Assembly: GCA_035472475.1 (NCBI GenBank)
Contig: DATIPA010000036.1
Location: forward strand, 1 to 64,000
Direction: 5' to 3'
From: JAFAXD01 sp035472475
GTDB lineage: Bacteria > Pseudomonadota > Alphaproteobacteria > Rhizobiales > Xanthobacteraceae
Length of the DNA: 64,000 nt
Shown: positions 1 through 8,470 of the stretch, in pieces
How the letters are laid out: the number at the start of each line of letters is the position of its first letter
Numbering within the stretch: position 1 is the first letter of the stretch
Program-made: the position numbers and the translations under genes
Notes under the pieces: generated by a model
Seen by the model: only the letters and a program-made list of their open reading frames with translations
Database searches by the model: none
Told to the model about the DNA's origin: nothing

Positions 1-876
1 GATGACCTCGTGGCCGGGGGCGTTCGCGCCCTCGCGCACCGGCTTGTCCCACTTGTCCCAGTAGGGCCCGAACTTCGCGACCCAGACGTCGCCCGAGATT
101 GAATCAATCGCCGCGCGAACGTCGGGCGGGAGGCTCTCGTACTTCGCCTTGTTCATGACGATGAAAAACGCCGAGGCGTAGAACTGCGTCTCGGTATGGA
201 ATTTCATGTAGTCGTTAAAACCGGGAAGCGGATTGCCCCAGTTGGTCACGATGCCGTCGAGGCGGCCGTCCTTCACGGCTGGCATGACGTCGTTGACCTG
301 CAGCACCACCGGCTCGCCGCCGACGTAGTTGAGTGCGGCCGCCACCGTGTTGTTGGCGACGCGCAGCCGCAGGCCCTTGAGGTCCGCGAGGTTGACGACG
401 CGTTTGTCCTTGGTGTGGATGAGCCCGGGGTTGTGCACGAACAGCGCCAGGACCTTATAGTCCTTGTATTCGTCGGCGAGCGTACCGTCCTTATAGAGTC
501 CCCATAACGCCTGCGAGCCGCGCAATGCATTCGGTACCAGGAATGGCAGTTCGATTACCGACGATCCCGGGAACCGGTCGCTTTCAGCGCCGCGCAGGCC
601 GAGCGCGATATCAACCTTGCCGTCCTGCACGTTCTTAGCCTGCTCGGTGACCTTGCCGACCGGCGAGGTGCCGTCGAATAATTCCACCTTCACCTGACCG
701 TTGGTCTTGGCCTCGAGCTCCTTCGCCCACGGCTCGACCACGTCGACCTGAAAGAAGCTGGTCGGACCGAGGAATTGGCTGAACTTCAAGGTGATCGGAT
801 CGGCTCTGACCGGCAGTGCGCCGAAGACCAACAGCGCGATGAGCGTCGCAACCGACATTCGAAGCAGCCGATCCAT
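1..876 (-). CDS. TRAP transporter solute-binding protein (DctP family), C-terminus cut by window edge
   Basis: Periplasmic receptor of a TRAP-type transporter, which would capture an organic acid and pass it to DctQ/DctM membrane subunits; those are not in the window. Residues 1-25 form a signal peptide (MDRLLRMSV, hydrophobic core, cleavage near VRA-DP). The mature part has the DctP pattern: ITLKFSQFLGP at the start, EQAKNVQDGKVDIAL near residue 80, and LKGLRLRV near 166-173, which contains the Arg usually used to bind the carboxylate. ATG at 876 follows GGGGAGA. The 292 residues present are about 40 short of the usual length, so the end lies beyond base 1. It follows a flavoprotein gene on the same strand by 60 bp, so joint transcription is plausible. 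Substrate unknown. Confidence 0.9.
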   Translation of the reverse strand, partial: MDRLLRMSVATLIALLVFGALPVRADPITLKFSQFLGPTSFFQVDVVEPWAKELEAKTNGQVKVELFDGTSPVGKVTEQAKNVQDGKVDIALGLRGAESDRFPGSSVIELPFLVPNALRGSQALWGLYKDGTLADEYKDYKVLALFVHNPGLIHTKDKRVVNLADLKGLRLRVANNTVAAALNYVGGEPVVLQVNDVMPAVKDGRLDGIVTNWGNPLPGFNDYMKFHTETQFYASAFFIVMNKAKYESLPPDVRAAIDSISGDVWVAKFGPYWDKWDKPVREGANAPGHEVI

Positions 877-936
877 GCTGATCTCCCCATGCGTGTTTTG
901 GATACGCATTGGTTGTCGCACGCGCGCAGTGTGATG

Positions 937-2511
937 TCATCCTGGATCGCCGGCCAGCATCTTGGCGAGCATGAAGCCGGAGGCCGCGTTGACGCCGGCG
1001 CCCGGCCATGTCGAGGCACCGCACAGGTAGAGGCCGCGCACCGGAGTCTTGTAGCGCGACCAGCCGAACAACGGGCGCATCAGGAAGTTCTGGTCGAGGT
1101 GATGACTGCCCGAGATGCTATCGCCGCCGATCAGGTTCGGGTTGTCGCGCTCAAGATCGAGCGGCGAGAACACGGCGCGTCCCAGGATCTTGCCCGACAG
1201 GCCGGGCGCATAGCGCTCGAGCAATGCGAGAACGCGCGCCGCGTAGGCGTCCTTGGCTCCGTCCCAGTTCGTCGCCGCGATCGCGCCGCCGGCATCGCCG
1301 CGGATCGTTGCCGGCAACGCCCGCACCTGCACCCAGAGCACGTGTTTCCCGTCCGGCGCGCGCGAGGAATCGATCGCGGTCGGCTGTCCAACGACCAGCA
1401 GCGGCTCCTGTGGCAACAACCCCGCCATCGCCTCGGTGTAGGTTGCCGCCATCGCGGTAAGGCTCGGCGCCAGATGCACATAGGCGAAACGCTTGAGCTC
1501 GTGCCCTGCCGTCCAATCCGGCAGATCCGACAGCGCGAGGTGAATCATCATGGTGCCCGGCCCCGATCGGAAGCGTGCGATGCGCGCATCGAACGCCGCG
1601 CGGCCCGCGTCCTTGGCGAGCAGCTGATCGAACACAAGGCGGGGATGCACGTTGGCGATGACCGCGCGCTGCGCCGCGAGCTGCTCGCCACCGGCCAGCC
1701 GCACGCCGCTCGCGCGTCCGCCGTTGAGTTCGATCCGTTCGACGGTGCGGCCGAGATGCAACTCGCCACCCAGTTCCTTCAGGTAGGCAACGAGCGCGTT
1801 GACAACGGTTGCGGCGCCGCCGCGTCCGATGGCCATGCCAAAACTTTGCTCCGCCATCGACTCGAGGTAGGCAAACAATGCGCCGCCGGCGACGTCGGGC
1901 GAAAAGTCGAGATGCATGCCCCAGGCCGCCATCATGGTCTTGAGCTGCTCACTCTCGAACTGCGCGTCGAGAAACTCGCGTGACGACGACAGCACCAGCC
2001 TGATCAGGTCGCCGAACCGTGCTCTACCTTTGGCGCGGTATGTCGCCCACAGGCGGCGCGCTGCGGCCCATGACGGCATCGGTGTGCCGAGCAGCGGAAA
2101 GATGTGCGCAGCCTCCTCGCCGAATGCACTGGCCATGGTGCGCCAGCGCTCGGCGTCCTTCGCCGAAAATAAACCGATGCGCCGTGTCGTCGTGTTCAGA
2201 TCGCGACTGACGCCGAGCCAGCTGCCGTCCGGAAAGGCGCTGGCAAAGCAATCGTCTGCTCCGGCAAACGCGAGCCCGTGCTTGATGAGGCCGTCCTTGT
2301 AGGCGGCGAAGAACGGCGAGCCGGCGAACAGGCCGAGGTTCATCGCAAAGAGGTCGTGCGCAAATCCCGGCAGCGTGACGGCTCGTGTCTTGACCGCGCC
2401 GCCCGGTTCGTCGGCGCGTTCGACGACGGCGACTTTCCAACCCTTGGCGGCGAGATGAACCGCCGCCGCGAGGCCGTTGTGTCCTGCTCCGATGACGATG
2501 GCGTCGTACAT
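937..2511 (-). CDS. PYROXD2/phytoene-dehydrogenase-like FAD-dependent oxidoreductase
   Basis: A 524-residue flavoprotein of the CrtI/PYROXD2 family. The N-terminus has a dinucleotide-binding fold (YDAIVIGAGHNGLAAAVHLA, then an acidic VVERADEPGG), and the C-terminus has the second FAD motif (LYLCGASTWPGAGVNAASG). I start at ATG 2511, immediately before the Rossmann strand; an upstream in-frame start would add 18 residues unrelated to the fold. No carotenoid genes are nearby, so a carotenoid role is unlikely. Family members oxidise diverse, mostly unknown substrates. A diverged paralogue lies at 9138-10718, and the two bracket a peptide-type ABC transporter. The divergent intergenic region upstream contains a 14-bp palindrome. 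Confidence 0.88.
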   Translation of the reverse strand: MYDAIVIGAGHNGLAAAVHLAAKGWKVAVVERADEPGGAVKTRAVTLPGFAHDLFAMNLGLFAGSPFFAAYKDGLIKHGLAFAGADDCFASAFPDGSWLGVSRDLNTTTRRIGLFSAKDAERWRTMASAFGEEAAHIFPLLGTPMPSWAAARRLWATYRAKGRARFGDLIRLVLSSSREFLDAQFESEQLKTMMAAWGMHLDFSPDVAGGALFAYLESMAEQSFGMAIGRGGAATVVNALVAYLKELGGELHLGRTVERIELNGGRASGVRLAGGEQLAAQRAVIANVHPRLVFDQLLAKDAGRAAFDARIARFRSGPGTMMIHLALSDLPDWTAGHELKRFAYVHLAPSLTAMAATYTEAMAGLLPQEPLLVVGQPTAIDSSRAPDGKHVLWVQVRALPATIRGDAGGAIAATNWDGAKDAYAARVLALLERYAPGLSGKILGRAVFSPLDLERDNPNLIGGDSISGSHHLDQNFLMRPLFGWSRYKTPVRGLYLCGASTWPGAGVNAASGFMLAKMLAGDPG

Positions 2512-2589
2512 GGGAAATCGACCCGGTGGCTTGGCGGATGGCGCACTCTGGAACAACGGCGCCAATTCTGCGTTGTTTTCGGTTCCCGA

Positions 2590-2603
2590 AAAGTTGCAAC
2601 TTT
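2590..2603. promoter_or_regulatory. 14-bp perfect palindrome, operator candidate
   Basis: AAAGTTGCAACTTT is a perfect palindrome. It sits 79 bp upstream of the minus-strand flavoprotein start (2511) and 39 bp upstream of the plus-strand DUF1330 start (2642), so one bound protein could control both. TTGCAA-centred palindromes of this size are typical of dimeric MarR-type or similar regulators (family knowledge). No regulator gene is adjacent. Confidence 0.4.
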
Positions 2604-2641
2604 AGTTGATCAGCTCAACAATCCTGGTAGGAAAAGACGCG

Positions 2642-3058
2642 ATGTTCAAATCGTTGGGTTGTGTGCGTTTTCGCCCGGCATCGGTATTTCGGTATACGGT
2701 CATCCTCGCTGCAATGCTCGTTGGGCCCTCGTACGCGCAGCAGGAGGGGCGGCCCGCGTTCGTCATTGTGGAGCGGATCGCGACGACAGGCCCCGAGGCC
2801 GTTCAAGAAGAGTATGCCAAGTTGGCGCGCGAGATTTTGCCGAAATATGGCGCACGTTACCTCGCCCGCAGCCAGCGCAATACCTTGCTTGAAGGAGATG
2901 GTGCTGCACCGTGCTGCATTGCGATTCTCCAGTTCCCAAGCTTGGAAGCCGTACGGCAGTGGTATACGTCGCCAGAAAACCAAGAAGCCGCAAAGGTTCG
3001 GCAGAGTGGCGCCAAGTTTCGGTTGATCGCCATCGAAGGTCTCCCGATTCAGCAGTAG
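2642..3058 (+). CDS. exported DUF1330 domain protein
   Basis: Small protein of 138 residues with a signal peptide (core YTVILAAMLVGPSYA, cleavage near residue 32) followed by one DUF1330 domain of about 100 residues. DUF1330 is a ferredoxin-like alpha/beta fold. Visible family signatures are FVIVERIATTG at the domain start, KYGARYLARS in the middle, and LQFPSLEAVRQWYTSPE near the end. Most DUF1330 proteins are cytoplasmic and of unknown function, so the signal peptide is notable. ATG at 2642 is chosen because AGGAAAAG precedes it; a TTG at 2606 in frame would extend it without a plausible ribosome site. It is the only plus-strand gene in the first 15.9 kb. Confidence 0.8.
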   Translation: MFKSLGCVRFRPASVFRYTVILAAMLVGPSYAQQEGRPAFVIVERIATTGPEAVQEEYAKLAREILPKYGARYLARSQRNTLLEGDGAAPCCIAILQFPSLEAVRQWYTSPENQEAAKVRQSGAKFRLIAIEGLPIQQ

Positions 3059-3073
3059 CTGGACCGACGCCAC

Positions 3074-3910
3074 CTATCCAGACACGGCCGCTTGCCGCGT
3101 CAGCCAGCCCGCATCGACCACCGGGAGCGGAATCGCATCGATCAGCGCGCGGGTATAGGCGTGCGCGGGCGCCTTGAAGACGGCTTCGCAACGGCCTTGC
3201 TCGACCACGCGGCCGGCGGAGAGAACATAAACCCGATCACACACCGCGCGCACGACCGAGAGATCGTGGCTGATGAACGCCATGGCAAGATGAAGCTCGC
3301 GCTTGAGCTCGCCGAGAAGTTTCAGCACCTGCGCTTGGGTCGAAACGTCGAGACCAGAGACGATTTCGTCGGCGAGCACGAAATCCGGCCGCAGCACCAC
3401 AGCACGCGCGATGCCGACGCGCTGGCGCTGGCCGCCGGACAATTCATGGGGATAACGGTCGAGCAGCGCGAGCGGCAGTCCGACGCGTTCCATCACAGCC
3501 TGAACCCGCCGCTCGGCGCTCGCGCGATCGGCGGCGATCGCATGCAGCAACAGCGGATCGGAGAGAATCGATCGGATCGTGCGCCGCGGATTGAGCGACG
3601 ACATCGGGTCCTGAAAGATCATCTGCATGCGTCGCCGCATCGGCCGCATCGCCATCTCAGCCAGACCGACAATGTCGTTGCCATCGAAGCGAATGCTCCC
3701 GTCGGCCGGACGGAGCAGCCCGATGAGGGCGCGGCCGAGCGTGGTCTTGCCCGATCCGGATTCGCCGACGATGCCGATGGTCTCGCCGCGGCCGATCGTG
3801 AGGTCAACACCGTGCAGCACCGGCCGCGGCGGCAGGCGGCGTCCAGACAGGGTACGTTGGCCCGCATAAGCAACGACGACGCCGCGGGCATCGATCAGCA
3901 CGTCAGCCAT
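3074..3910 (-). CDS. dipeptide/oligopeptide-type ABC transporter ATP-binding protein (DppF-like)
   Basis: Second ATPase of a five-gene peptide/nickel/opine-family ABC importer. In 278 residues it shows Walker A (GESGSGKTT, 49-57), the signature LSGGQRQR, and Walker B (FVLADE) followed by the D-loop SGLD. The C-terminal tail after VYVLSAGRVVEQG and the PAHAYTRALIDAIPLP stretch is the oligopeptide-family tail. Its start overlaps the end of the preceding ATPase gene by 8 bp, indicating translational coupling. It is the last gene of the transporter run. The peptide family covers peptides, nickel, opines and sugars, so the substrate is open; the surrounding catabolic genes favour an organic nutrient. 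Confidence 0.92.
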   Translation of the reverse strand: MADVLIDARGVVVAYAGQRTLSGRRLPPRPVLHGVDLTIGRGETIGIVGESGSGKTTLGRALIGLLRPADGSIRFDGNDIVGLAEMAMRPMRRRMQMIFQDPMSSLNPRRTIRSILSDPLLLHAIAADRASAERRVQAVMERVGLPLALLDRYPHELSGGQRQRVGIARAVVLRPDFVLADEIVSGLDVSTQAQVLKLLGELKRELHLAMAFISHDLSVVRAVCDRVYVLSAGRVVEQGRCEAVFKAPAHAYTRALIDAIPLPVVDAGWLTRQAAVSG

Positions 3911-4787
3911 GGCTTGCCTCGGCGGGATCGAGTGATGCGATCTCGGCGCGGCAGGCCGCGATCACGTCCGCAGGGATCGGGGTGAGGTCCTGCCCGGGCC
4001 GGTCGTAGCGCGGGCACGCTGCGATCAGCGCGCGGGTGTAGGGATGGCGCGGCCTCTCCAACAACGTGGCGGTTGCTTCCTGCTCCATCACCCGGCCCAT
4101 GTAGAGCAGCGTCGCGCGGTCGCAGATCTGGGCGACGACGCCGAGATTATGCGTCACAAAGATCACGCCGGTCCCGTGCTGTTCCTGCAGGGACCGGATC
4201 AGCCGCAGGATCTGCTTCTGTACGGTCACGTCGAGCGCGGTCGTCGGCTCGTCGGCGATGACCAGCTTGGGATCGAGCGCAAAGGCGGCCGCGATCAGCA
4301 CACGCTGGCGCATGCCGCCCGAGAGTTCATGCGGATAGGCACGCATCACGCGCGTCGGCTCGCGCATCTGTACGTCGTGCAGCAGCGCGAGCGCGCGGTC
4401 TTCGGCCGCCGCGCCGGAGAGGCCGCGCCACAGCCGCATCCCGTCGGTGAGCTGCGCCCCGATCCGCCGGCCCGGATTGAGCGCGGTCAGCGGATCCTGC
4501 GGAATGAGCGCGACCTCGGCGCCGAGCACATGCCGCCGCCCGTCCGGGTCGAGCGCGAGCAGATCGCGTCCTTCGAGTGCGATCGCGCCGCCGGTGAGGC
4601 GGATGCCGCCCGGCAGGATACCGAGGATCGCCTTGACGATCGTCGACTTGCCGGCGCCGCTCTCGCCGACGATTCCGTGCACCTCGCCGCGCGCGACGCT
4701 GAGCGACACGTCGCGCAGGATCGCGCCTTCGACGTCGCGGCTCGACACGGCGCTCAGATGCGACACGGAGAGCAGCGGCGCGGTCAT
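3903..4787 (-). CDS. dipeptide/oligopeptide-type ABC transporter ATP-binding protein (DppD-like)
   Basis: First ATPase of the importer, 294 residues. Walker A is GESGAGKST (41-49), the signature is LSGGMRQR, Walker B is LVIADEPTTALD, and the typical oligopeptide-family tail HPYTRALIAACPRYD follows. The start is set at ATG 4787 because it overlaps the stop of the upstream permease as ATGA (4784-4787) and puts the first beta strand at the normal distance; a longer reading adds 34 residues that lie over the permease gene. It pairs with the DppF-like ATPase to make the heterodimeric motor usual for this family. Confidence 0.92.
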   Translation of the reverse strand: MTAPLLSVSHLSAVSSRDVEGAILRDVSLSVARGEVHGIVGESGAGKSTIVKAILGILPGGIRLTGGAIALEGRDLLALDPDGRRHVLGAEVALIPQDPLTALNPGRRIGAQLTDGMRLWRGLSGAAAEDRALALLHDVQMREPTRVMRAYPHELSGGMRQRVLIAAAFALDPKLVIADEPTTALDVTVQKQILRLIRSLQEQHGTGVIFVTHNLGVVAQICDRATLLYMGRVMEQEATATLLERPRHPYTRALIAACPRYDRPGQDLTPIPADVIAACRAEIASLDPAEASHG

Positions 4788-5686
4788 CGTTGCATCACCG
4801 GGTCGAGTGCGCGGCGCAGGCCATCGCCGACCTGATTGAACGCGAGCACCGTTGCAAACAGGGCAGCCAGCGGCGCGGCGAACACCCACCAGGCCTGATG
4901 GATGATTTGACGCCCCTGCGCAATCATGCCGCCCCAGGTCGGTGTGTCGGACGACACCGACAGGCCGACGAATGACAGGATCGCTTCGACGATCACCGCG
5001 ATCCCCATCTCGAGGGTGAGCAACGCCAGCAGCACCGGCGCCACGTTGGGCAGCACTTCGCGAAACAGGATCGCAAGCCGCCCGAAACCGAGCACGCGGG
5101 CCGCGACCACGTAGTCGGCCTGCGCCTGCGCCATGGTCTCCGCCCGCACCACGCGCGCGAAGCGGGTCCAGTCGATGATCGCGATGGCGGCGATCACCGA
5201 ACCGACTCCCGCACCCATGATCGCGACCACCAGAATCGAGAGCAGCACCGGCGGGAACGCCATCCAGATCTCGACCAGTCGCGACACCGCCGCGTCGGTC
5301 GCCCCACGGAAATAGCCCGCAAACAATCCGAGCAGGGTACCGAGCAGCGCTGCCAGCGCCGACGCGACGAACGCGACAATCAGCGCGATGCGCGTACCGA
5401 AGATCAGGCGCGACAGGACATCGCGACCAAGATCGTCGGTGCCGAGAACAAAGCCCGGCTCCGCACCGGTGAAGCCCATCGGCGGCAGCGTGCCGGCCAG
5501 CAGATCCTGCTCGAGCGGGTCGCGCGGCGCGATCAGCGGCGCGAACACCGCGAGCATGATCAAAAACAAAATGAAGCCACCCGCGAAGACGACCTTGGGC
5601 TGCGCCAGCAATGCGCGGATCCGGTTGCGGTCCGCAGGCCGCGATGTGGCGATCGGGGTCGGCGCATCGAGCAACGCCTCAGCCAT
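4784..5686 (-). CDS. dipeptide/oligopeptide-type ABC transporter permease (DppC-like)
   Basis: Inner-membrane permease of 300 residues. It has one membrane span after a cytoplasmic N-terminal tail (VVFAGGFILFLIMLAVFAPL), a periplasmic loop with the DppC-type segment FVLGTDDLGRDVLSRL, then five further spans. The EAA loop that docks on the ATPase is visible as QADYVVAARVLGF. It overlaps the DppB-like gene upstream by 8 bp and the DppD-like gene downstream by 4 bp, so all three should be translated together. Confidence 0.92.
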   Translation of the reverse strand: MAEALLDAPTPIATSRPADRNRIRALLAQPKVVFAGGFILFLIMLAVFAPLIAPRDPLEQDLLAGTLPPMGFTGAEPGFVLGTDDLGRDVLSRLIFGTRIALIVAFVASALAALLGTLLGLFAGYFRGATDAAVSRLVEIWMAFPPVLLSILVVAIMGAGVGSVIAAIAIIDWTRFARVVRAETMAQAQADYVVAARVLGFGRLAILFREVLPNVAPVLLALLTLEMGIAVIVEAILSFVGLSVSSDTPTWGGMIAQGRQIIHQAWWVFAAPLAALFATVLAFNQVGDGLRRALDPVMQR

Positions 5687-6689
5687 GGCGCAGCCTCGGG
5701 TTGAGGGCCGCGACGCCGGCGTCGATCGCGAGGTTGATCAGCACGAACAGCGCGCCAAACACCAGCACCAAGCCCTGAATAAGCGGGAGGTCGCGATTGA
5801 TCACCGCGTCGATCGCCATCGAGCCGATCCCCGGATAGGCAAAGATACGTTCCACGATCACAGTTCCGCCGATCAGGAACGTGAACTGGACGCCGGTCAG
5901 CGCCAAGGTCGGGCCGACCGCGTTGCGCAGCGCCTCGCCGGCAACAAGGCGAAGTTCCGTCATGCCCTTGACCCGCGCGACCAGCACGTAGTCCTGGATC
6001 ATCGCTTCGCTCAAGGCTTCCTTGAGGATGCGGATGATGACCGCGGCGAGCGGAAGCGCGAGGGCGAGCGCTGGCATCACCATATGAGCCGCCGTATCGC
6101 GGGCGATGCCGAAGCGGCCGGTGATCAGGCTTTCGAACAGATAGAAGTGGGTGGAGAGCGCCGCATCGACACTCGGGTCGGAGCGGCCCGAGAGCGGGAG
6201 CACCGGCCACAGCACACCGAGCACCAGAACGAACGCCAGCGCCCAGACGAAGTCCGGCACCGCCAGCATAAGGCCATTGACGGCGTCGATCACCGCCTCG
6301 CCACGAGTGCGCCGGATCAGCGTGCCCGCAATGGCGGTTGCGCCCCCGAGCAGCACCGCGAGCGCACAGGCGACGATCGCGAGCTCGAGTGTCGCCGGCA
6401 GCCGTTCGGTCAGCAACTCCAGGACATTCCGGCGCAGCGAGATCGAGATGCCGAAATTGCCGTGCAGAATACCGTCGAGCCAGATGCCGAACTGCACCAG
6501 TAATGGCTGGTCGAGCCCGTAGCGGGCGCGCAGTTCGGCAATGTCATGCGCGCTGGCACCCGGCGCGATCATCATCGCGACCGGATCGCCCGGAGCAACG
6601 CGCAGCAGCAGGAAGACCACGACCGCGACGCCAAACAGCGTCACGATCGCCATGGCGACACGCCTGAGCAGTGCGGACGCGATCATCAC
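5679..6689 (-). CDS. dipeptide/oligopeptide-type ABC transporter permease (DppB-like)
   Basis: Inner-membrane permease of 336 residues, the partner of the DppC-like protein. It begins with a membrane span (VAMAIVTLFGVAVVVFLLL) followed by the family signature RVAPGDPV, has about six spans in all, and carries an EAA loop (QDYVLVARVKGM) near residue 230. It lies 47 bp downstream of the binding-protein gene on the same strand, in the usual order binding protein, B, C, D, F. Confidence 0.92.
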   Translation of the reverse strand: MMIASALLRRVAMAIVTLFGVAVVVFLLLRVAPGDPVAMMIAPGASAHDIAELRARYGLDQPLLVQFGIWLDGILHGNFGISISLRRNVLELLTERLPATLELAIVACALAVLLGGATAIAGTLIRRTRGEAVIDAVNGLMLAVPDFVWALAFVLVLGVLWPVLPLSGRSDPSVDAALSTHFYLFESLITGRFGIARDTAAHMVMPALALALPLAAVIIRILKEALSEAMIQDYVLVARVKGMTELRLVAGEALRNAVGPTLALTGVQFTFLIGGTVIVERIFAYPGIGSMAIDAVINRDLPLIQGLVLVFGALFVLINLAIDAGVAALNPRLRHG

Positions 6690-6736
6690 GGCAGTGGCCG
6701 AACCTCATTGGCGGCCGCGCGCTCCCACGCCTCGTC

Positions 6737-8284
6737 TCAGGTCTTCTTGGTGACCAGGGTGGGCTGCATGGCGCCCGATACGTTGGGCGTCACTTTCAGG
6801 TCGGCCTTGTACACGATCGGCTGAACGTATTGCAGCAGCGGGATTACATAACCCTGCTCCGCGATATAGCGATCGACCGCCTTGTAGCCCGCGATGCGCT
6901 TAGCCTCGTCCTTCTCGCCCCACAGCGGGCCGATCATGGCGTCGAGATCCTTGCTCTTCCAGCTCGAGTGCGGCGACGGGCCGAACATGGCATGCCCGGT
7001 CGAGGTCGATGGATCGGCGATCGCGTTGCCCCAGTTATAGAACGCCAGCGGCGCCAGCTTGTGGCTGGTGCGCAGCTCGAAATGCTTGGCGATCTCGTAG
7101 ACTTCGATATCGGCTTCGATGCCGACCTTGCGCCACATCCCGACGATCGCCTGGATCATCTCGTAGTCCTTCGGCTTGAAGCCGCGGGTCGTCTGGATCG
7201 TGGTCTTGAACGGCTTCTGCGGCGAGTAGCTGGCGGCCGCCAACAGCTTGCTGGCCTGGTCGGGGTTGTAGGGGACCTTGATGGTCGGATCGAACGCTTC
7301 GTATTCGGGCGCCTCGAGCGTGTTGATCGGAACGCCGTAGCCGCGCAGCAGGCGCTTGACGATCGACTGCTTGTCGATCGCGTGATGCGCGGCAAGCCGG
7401 ACGTTCTTGTCGAGGTTGCCGTCGCTGTTGATGAAAATCATTCCGATGTCGGAGATCGGGGTTGCGACGCCGACCAGCCCGGGCTTGCCCTTCAGCCGGT
7501 CGAACTCCTCATAGGGGATTTCCAACGTCAGGTCGGAGGACCCGCTTTCGAGCTCGGCGACCCGGCTGGTCGCATCGGTCACGAATTTGAACACCACGGT
7601 CTCGAACGCCGGCTTGCCGCCCCAGTACTTGGGATTGGCTTTGAGCCGCAGGAATGCGTTGCCCTGATAGGCGTCGACCATGTAGGGGCCGGTGCCGATC
7701 GGCTTCTTCTCGAACCCTTCCGGGCCGACCTTCTCAAAGTAATTCTTCGGCAGCACGTAGCCCGTCAGGAACGCCATCCACTTGAAGATCGTCGGGTCGA
7801 ACTGCTTCATGTCGGCGGTCACGCGCTGACCATCGACTTTGAAATTGCCGAGCGTCGACCAGACGAACTCGATCGGATTGCCGGTCTCCTTCTTGCCGGC
7901 GCGTTCGAACGACCAGACGATGTCGGCTGGGGTGAACGGCGAGCCGTCATGCCAGGTCACGCCAGGCCGCACGTCCATCCAGATCCCGGTCTTGTCGTTG
8001 TTCCATCCCCAGGCGGTCAGCAGGCCCGGCTCGAACGCGAGGTTCGGCTTCTGGCCGATATACTGGTCAAACACCGACCGGTAGATTGCCTGAATGGTGG
8101 GATTGACCGCCGACGGCCCAACGGTCGGGTCGAACGACGGCAGATTGACGTTGTAGGCGATGGTGAGCGTGTCGCCGGCGGCGGCCTGCGCGCTGCCGCG
8201 CGGGCCGATCAGGCTGGCGATAAGCCCGCCGGCGGTGAGCGCGAGAGTCTGTCGACGTGTTGGTGTGAGGATTCGGTTTGGCAT
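6737..8284 (-). CDS. ABC transporter substrate-binding protein, family 5 (DppA/OppA type)
   Basis: Periplasmic receptor for the importer encoded just downstream. The 515-residue protein has an export signal with a twin arginine (TRRQTLALTAGG) and an AQA-A cleavage site, suggesting Tat rather than Sec export. Family 5 features include DTLTIAYNVNLPSFDP, the VRPGVTWHDGSPFTPADIVWSF segment near the start of the mature protein, and KFVTDATSRVAELESG in the middle. Three consecutive ATG codons occur at 8290, 8287 and 8284. I choose the last because it is 6 nt from AAGGGGG. Two palindromes lie in the 186-bp leader region. Ligand unknown. Confidence 0.88.
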   Translation of the reverse strand: MPNRILTPTRRQTLALTAGGLIASLIGPRGSAQAAAGDTLTIAYNVNLPSFDPTVGPSAVNPTIQAIYRSVFDQYIGQKPNLAFEPGLLTAWGWNNDKTGIWMDVRPGVTWHDGSPFTPADIVWSFERAGKKETGNPIEFVWSTLGNFKVDGQRVTADMKQFDPTIFKWMAFLTGYVLPKNYFEKVGPEGFEKKPIGTGPYMVDAYQGNAFLRLKANPKYWGGKPAFETVVFKFVTDATSRVAELESGSSDLTLEIPYEEFDRLKGKPGLVGVATPISDIGMIFINSDGNLDKNVRLAAHHAIDKQSIVKRLLRGYGVPINTLEAPEYEAFDPTIKVPYNPDQASKLLAAASYSPQKPFKTTIQTTRGFKPKDYEMIQAIVGMWRKVGIEADIEVYEIAKHFELRTSHKLAPLAFYNWGNAIADPSTSTGHAMFGPSPHSSWKSKDLDAMIGPLWGEKDEAKRIAGYKAVDRYIAEQGYVIPLLQYVQPIVYKADLKVTPNVSGAMQPTLVTKKT

Positions 8285-8350
8285 CATCATCCCCCTTCGC
8301 TGGGACATCGTCGCTCGCGCGCAATCCGACCGGACCCCGCGCGCCATAAC

Positions 8351-8377
8351 CCGTGGGCTGCAACCCGCGGCCCACGG
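8351..8377. promoter_or_regulatory. inverted repeat in the leader of the family 5 binding-protein gene
   Basis: CCGTGGGC (8351-8358) and GCCCACGG (8370-8377) are perfectly complementary arms with 11 nt between them, 67 bp upstream of the binding-protein start at 8284. The feature could be a leader hairpin or an operator. It has no following T-run, so it is not an intrinsic terminator on either strand. Confidence 0.35.
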
Positions 8378-8382
8378 AATGT

Positions 8383-8394
8383 TTTAAGCTTAAA
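8383..8394. promoter_or_regulatory. 12-bp perfect palindrome, operator candidate
   Basis: TTTAAGCTTAAA is perfectly symmetrical and AT-rich against a GC-rich background, in the gap between the VOC gene and the start of the family 5 transporter operon. Its place, about 100 bp upstream of the transporter start, suits a regulator-binding site or the core of a promoter region. No cognate regulator is visible. Confidence 0.4.
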
Positions 8395-8470
8395 GAAAAT
8401 CCCGGAGCACTGCCAGTTCATAGTGTGGGCGAGCGCGCGGCCTTGGTCGCTTCCTTTGTGTGCAGTGTAC

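Noticed and set aside
3074..8284. Peptide-type ABC importer as the nickel importer for urease
   Set aside because: NikABCDE belongs to the same family and urease needs nickel, but the genes are in a separate minus-strand catabolic region with no nickel-specific residues I can identify, and lie beyond a divergent promoter region. Kept as a possibility only.
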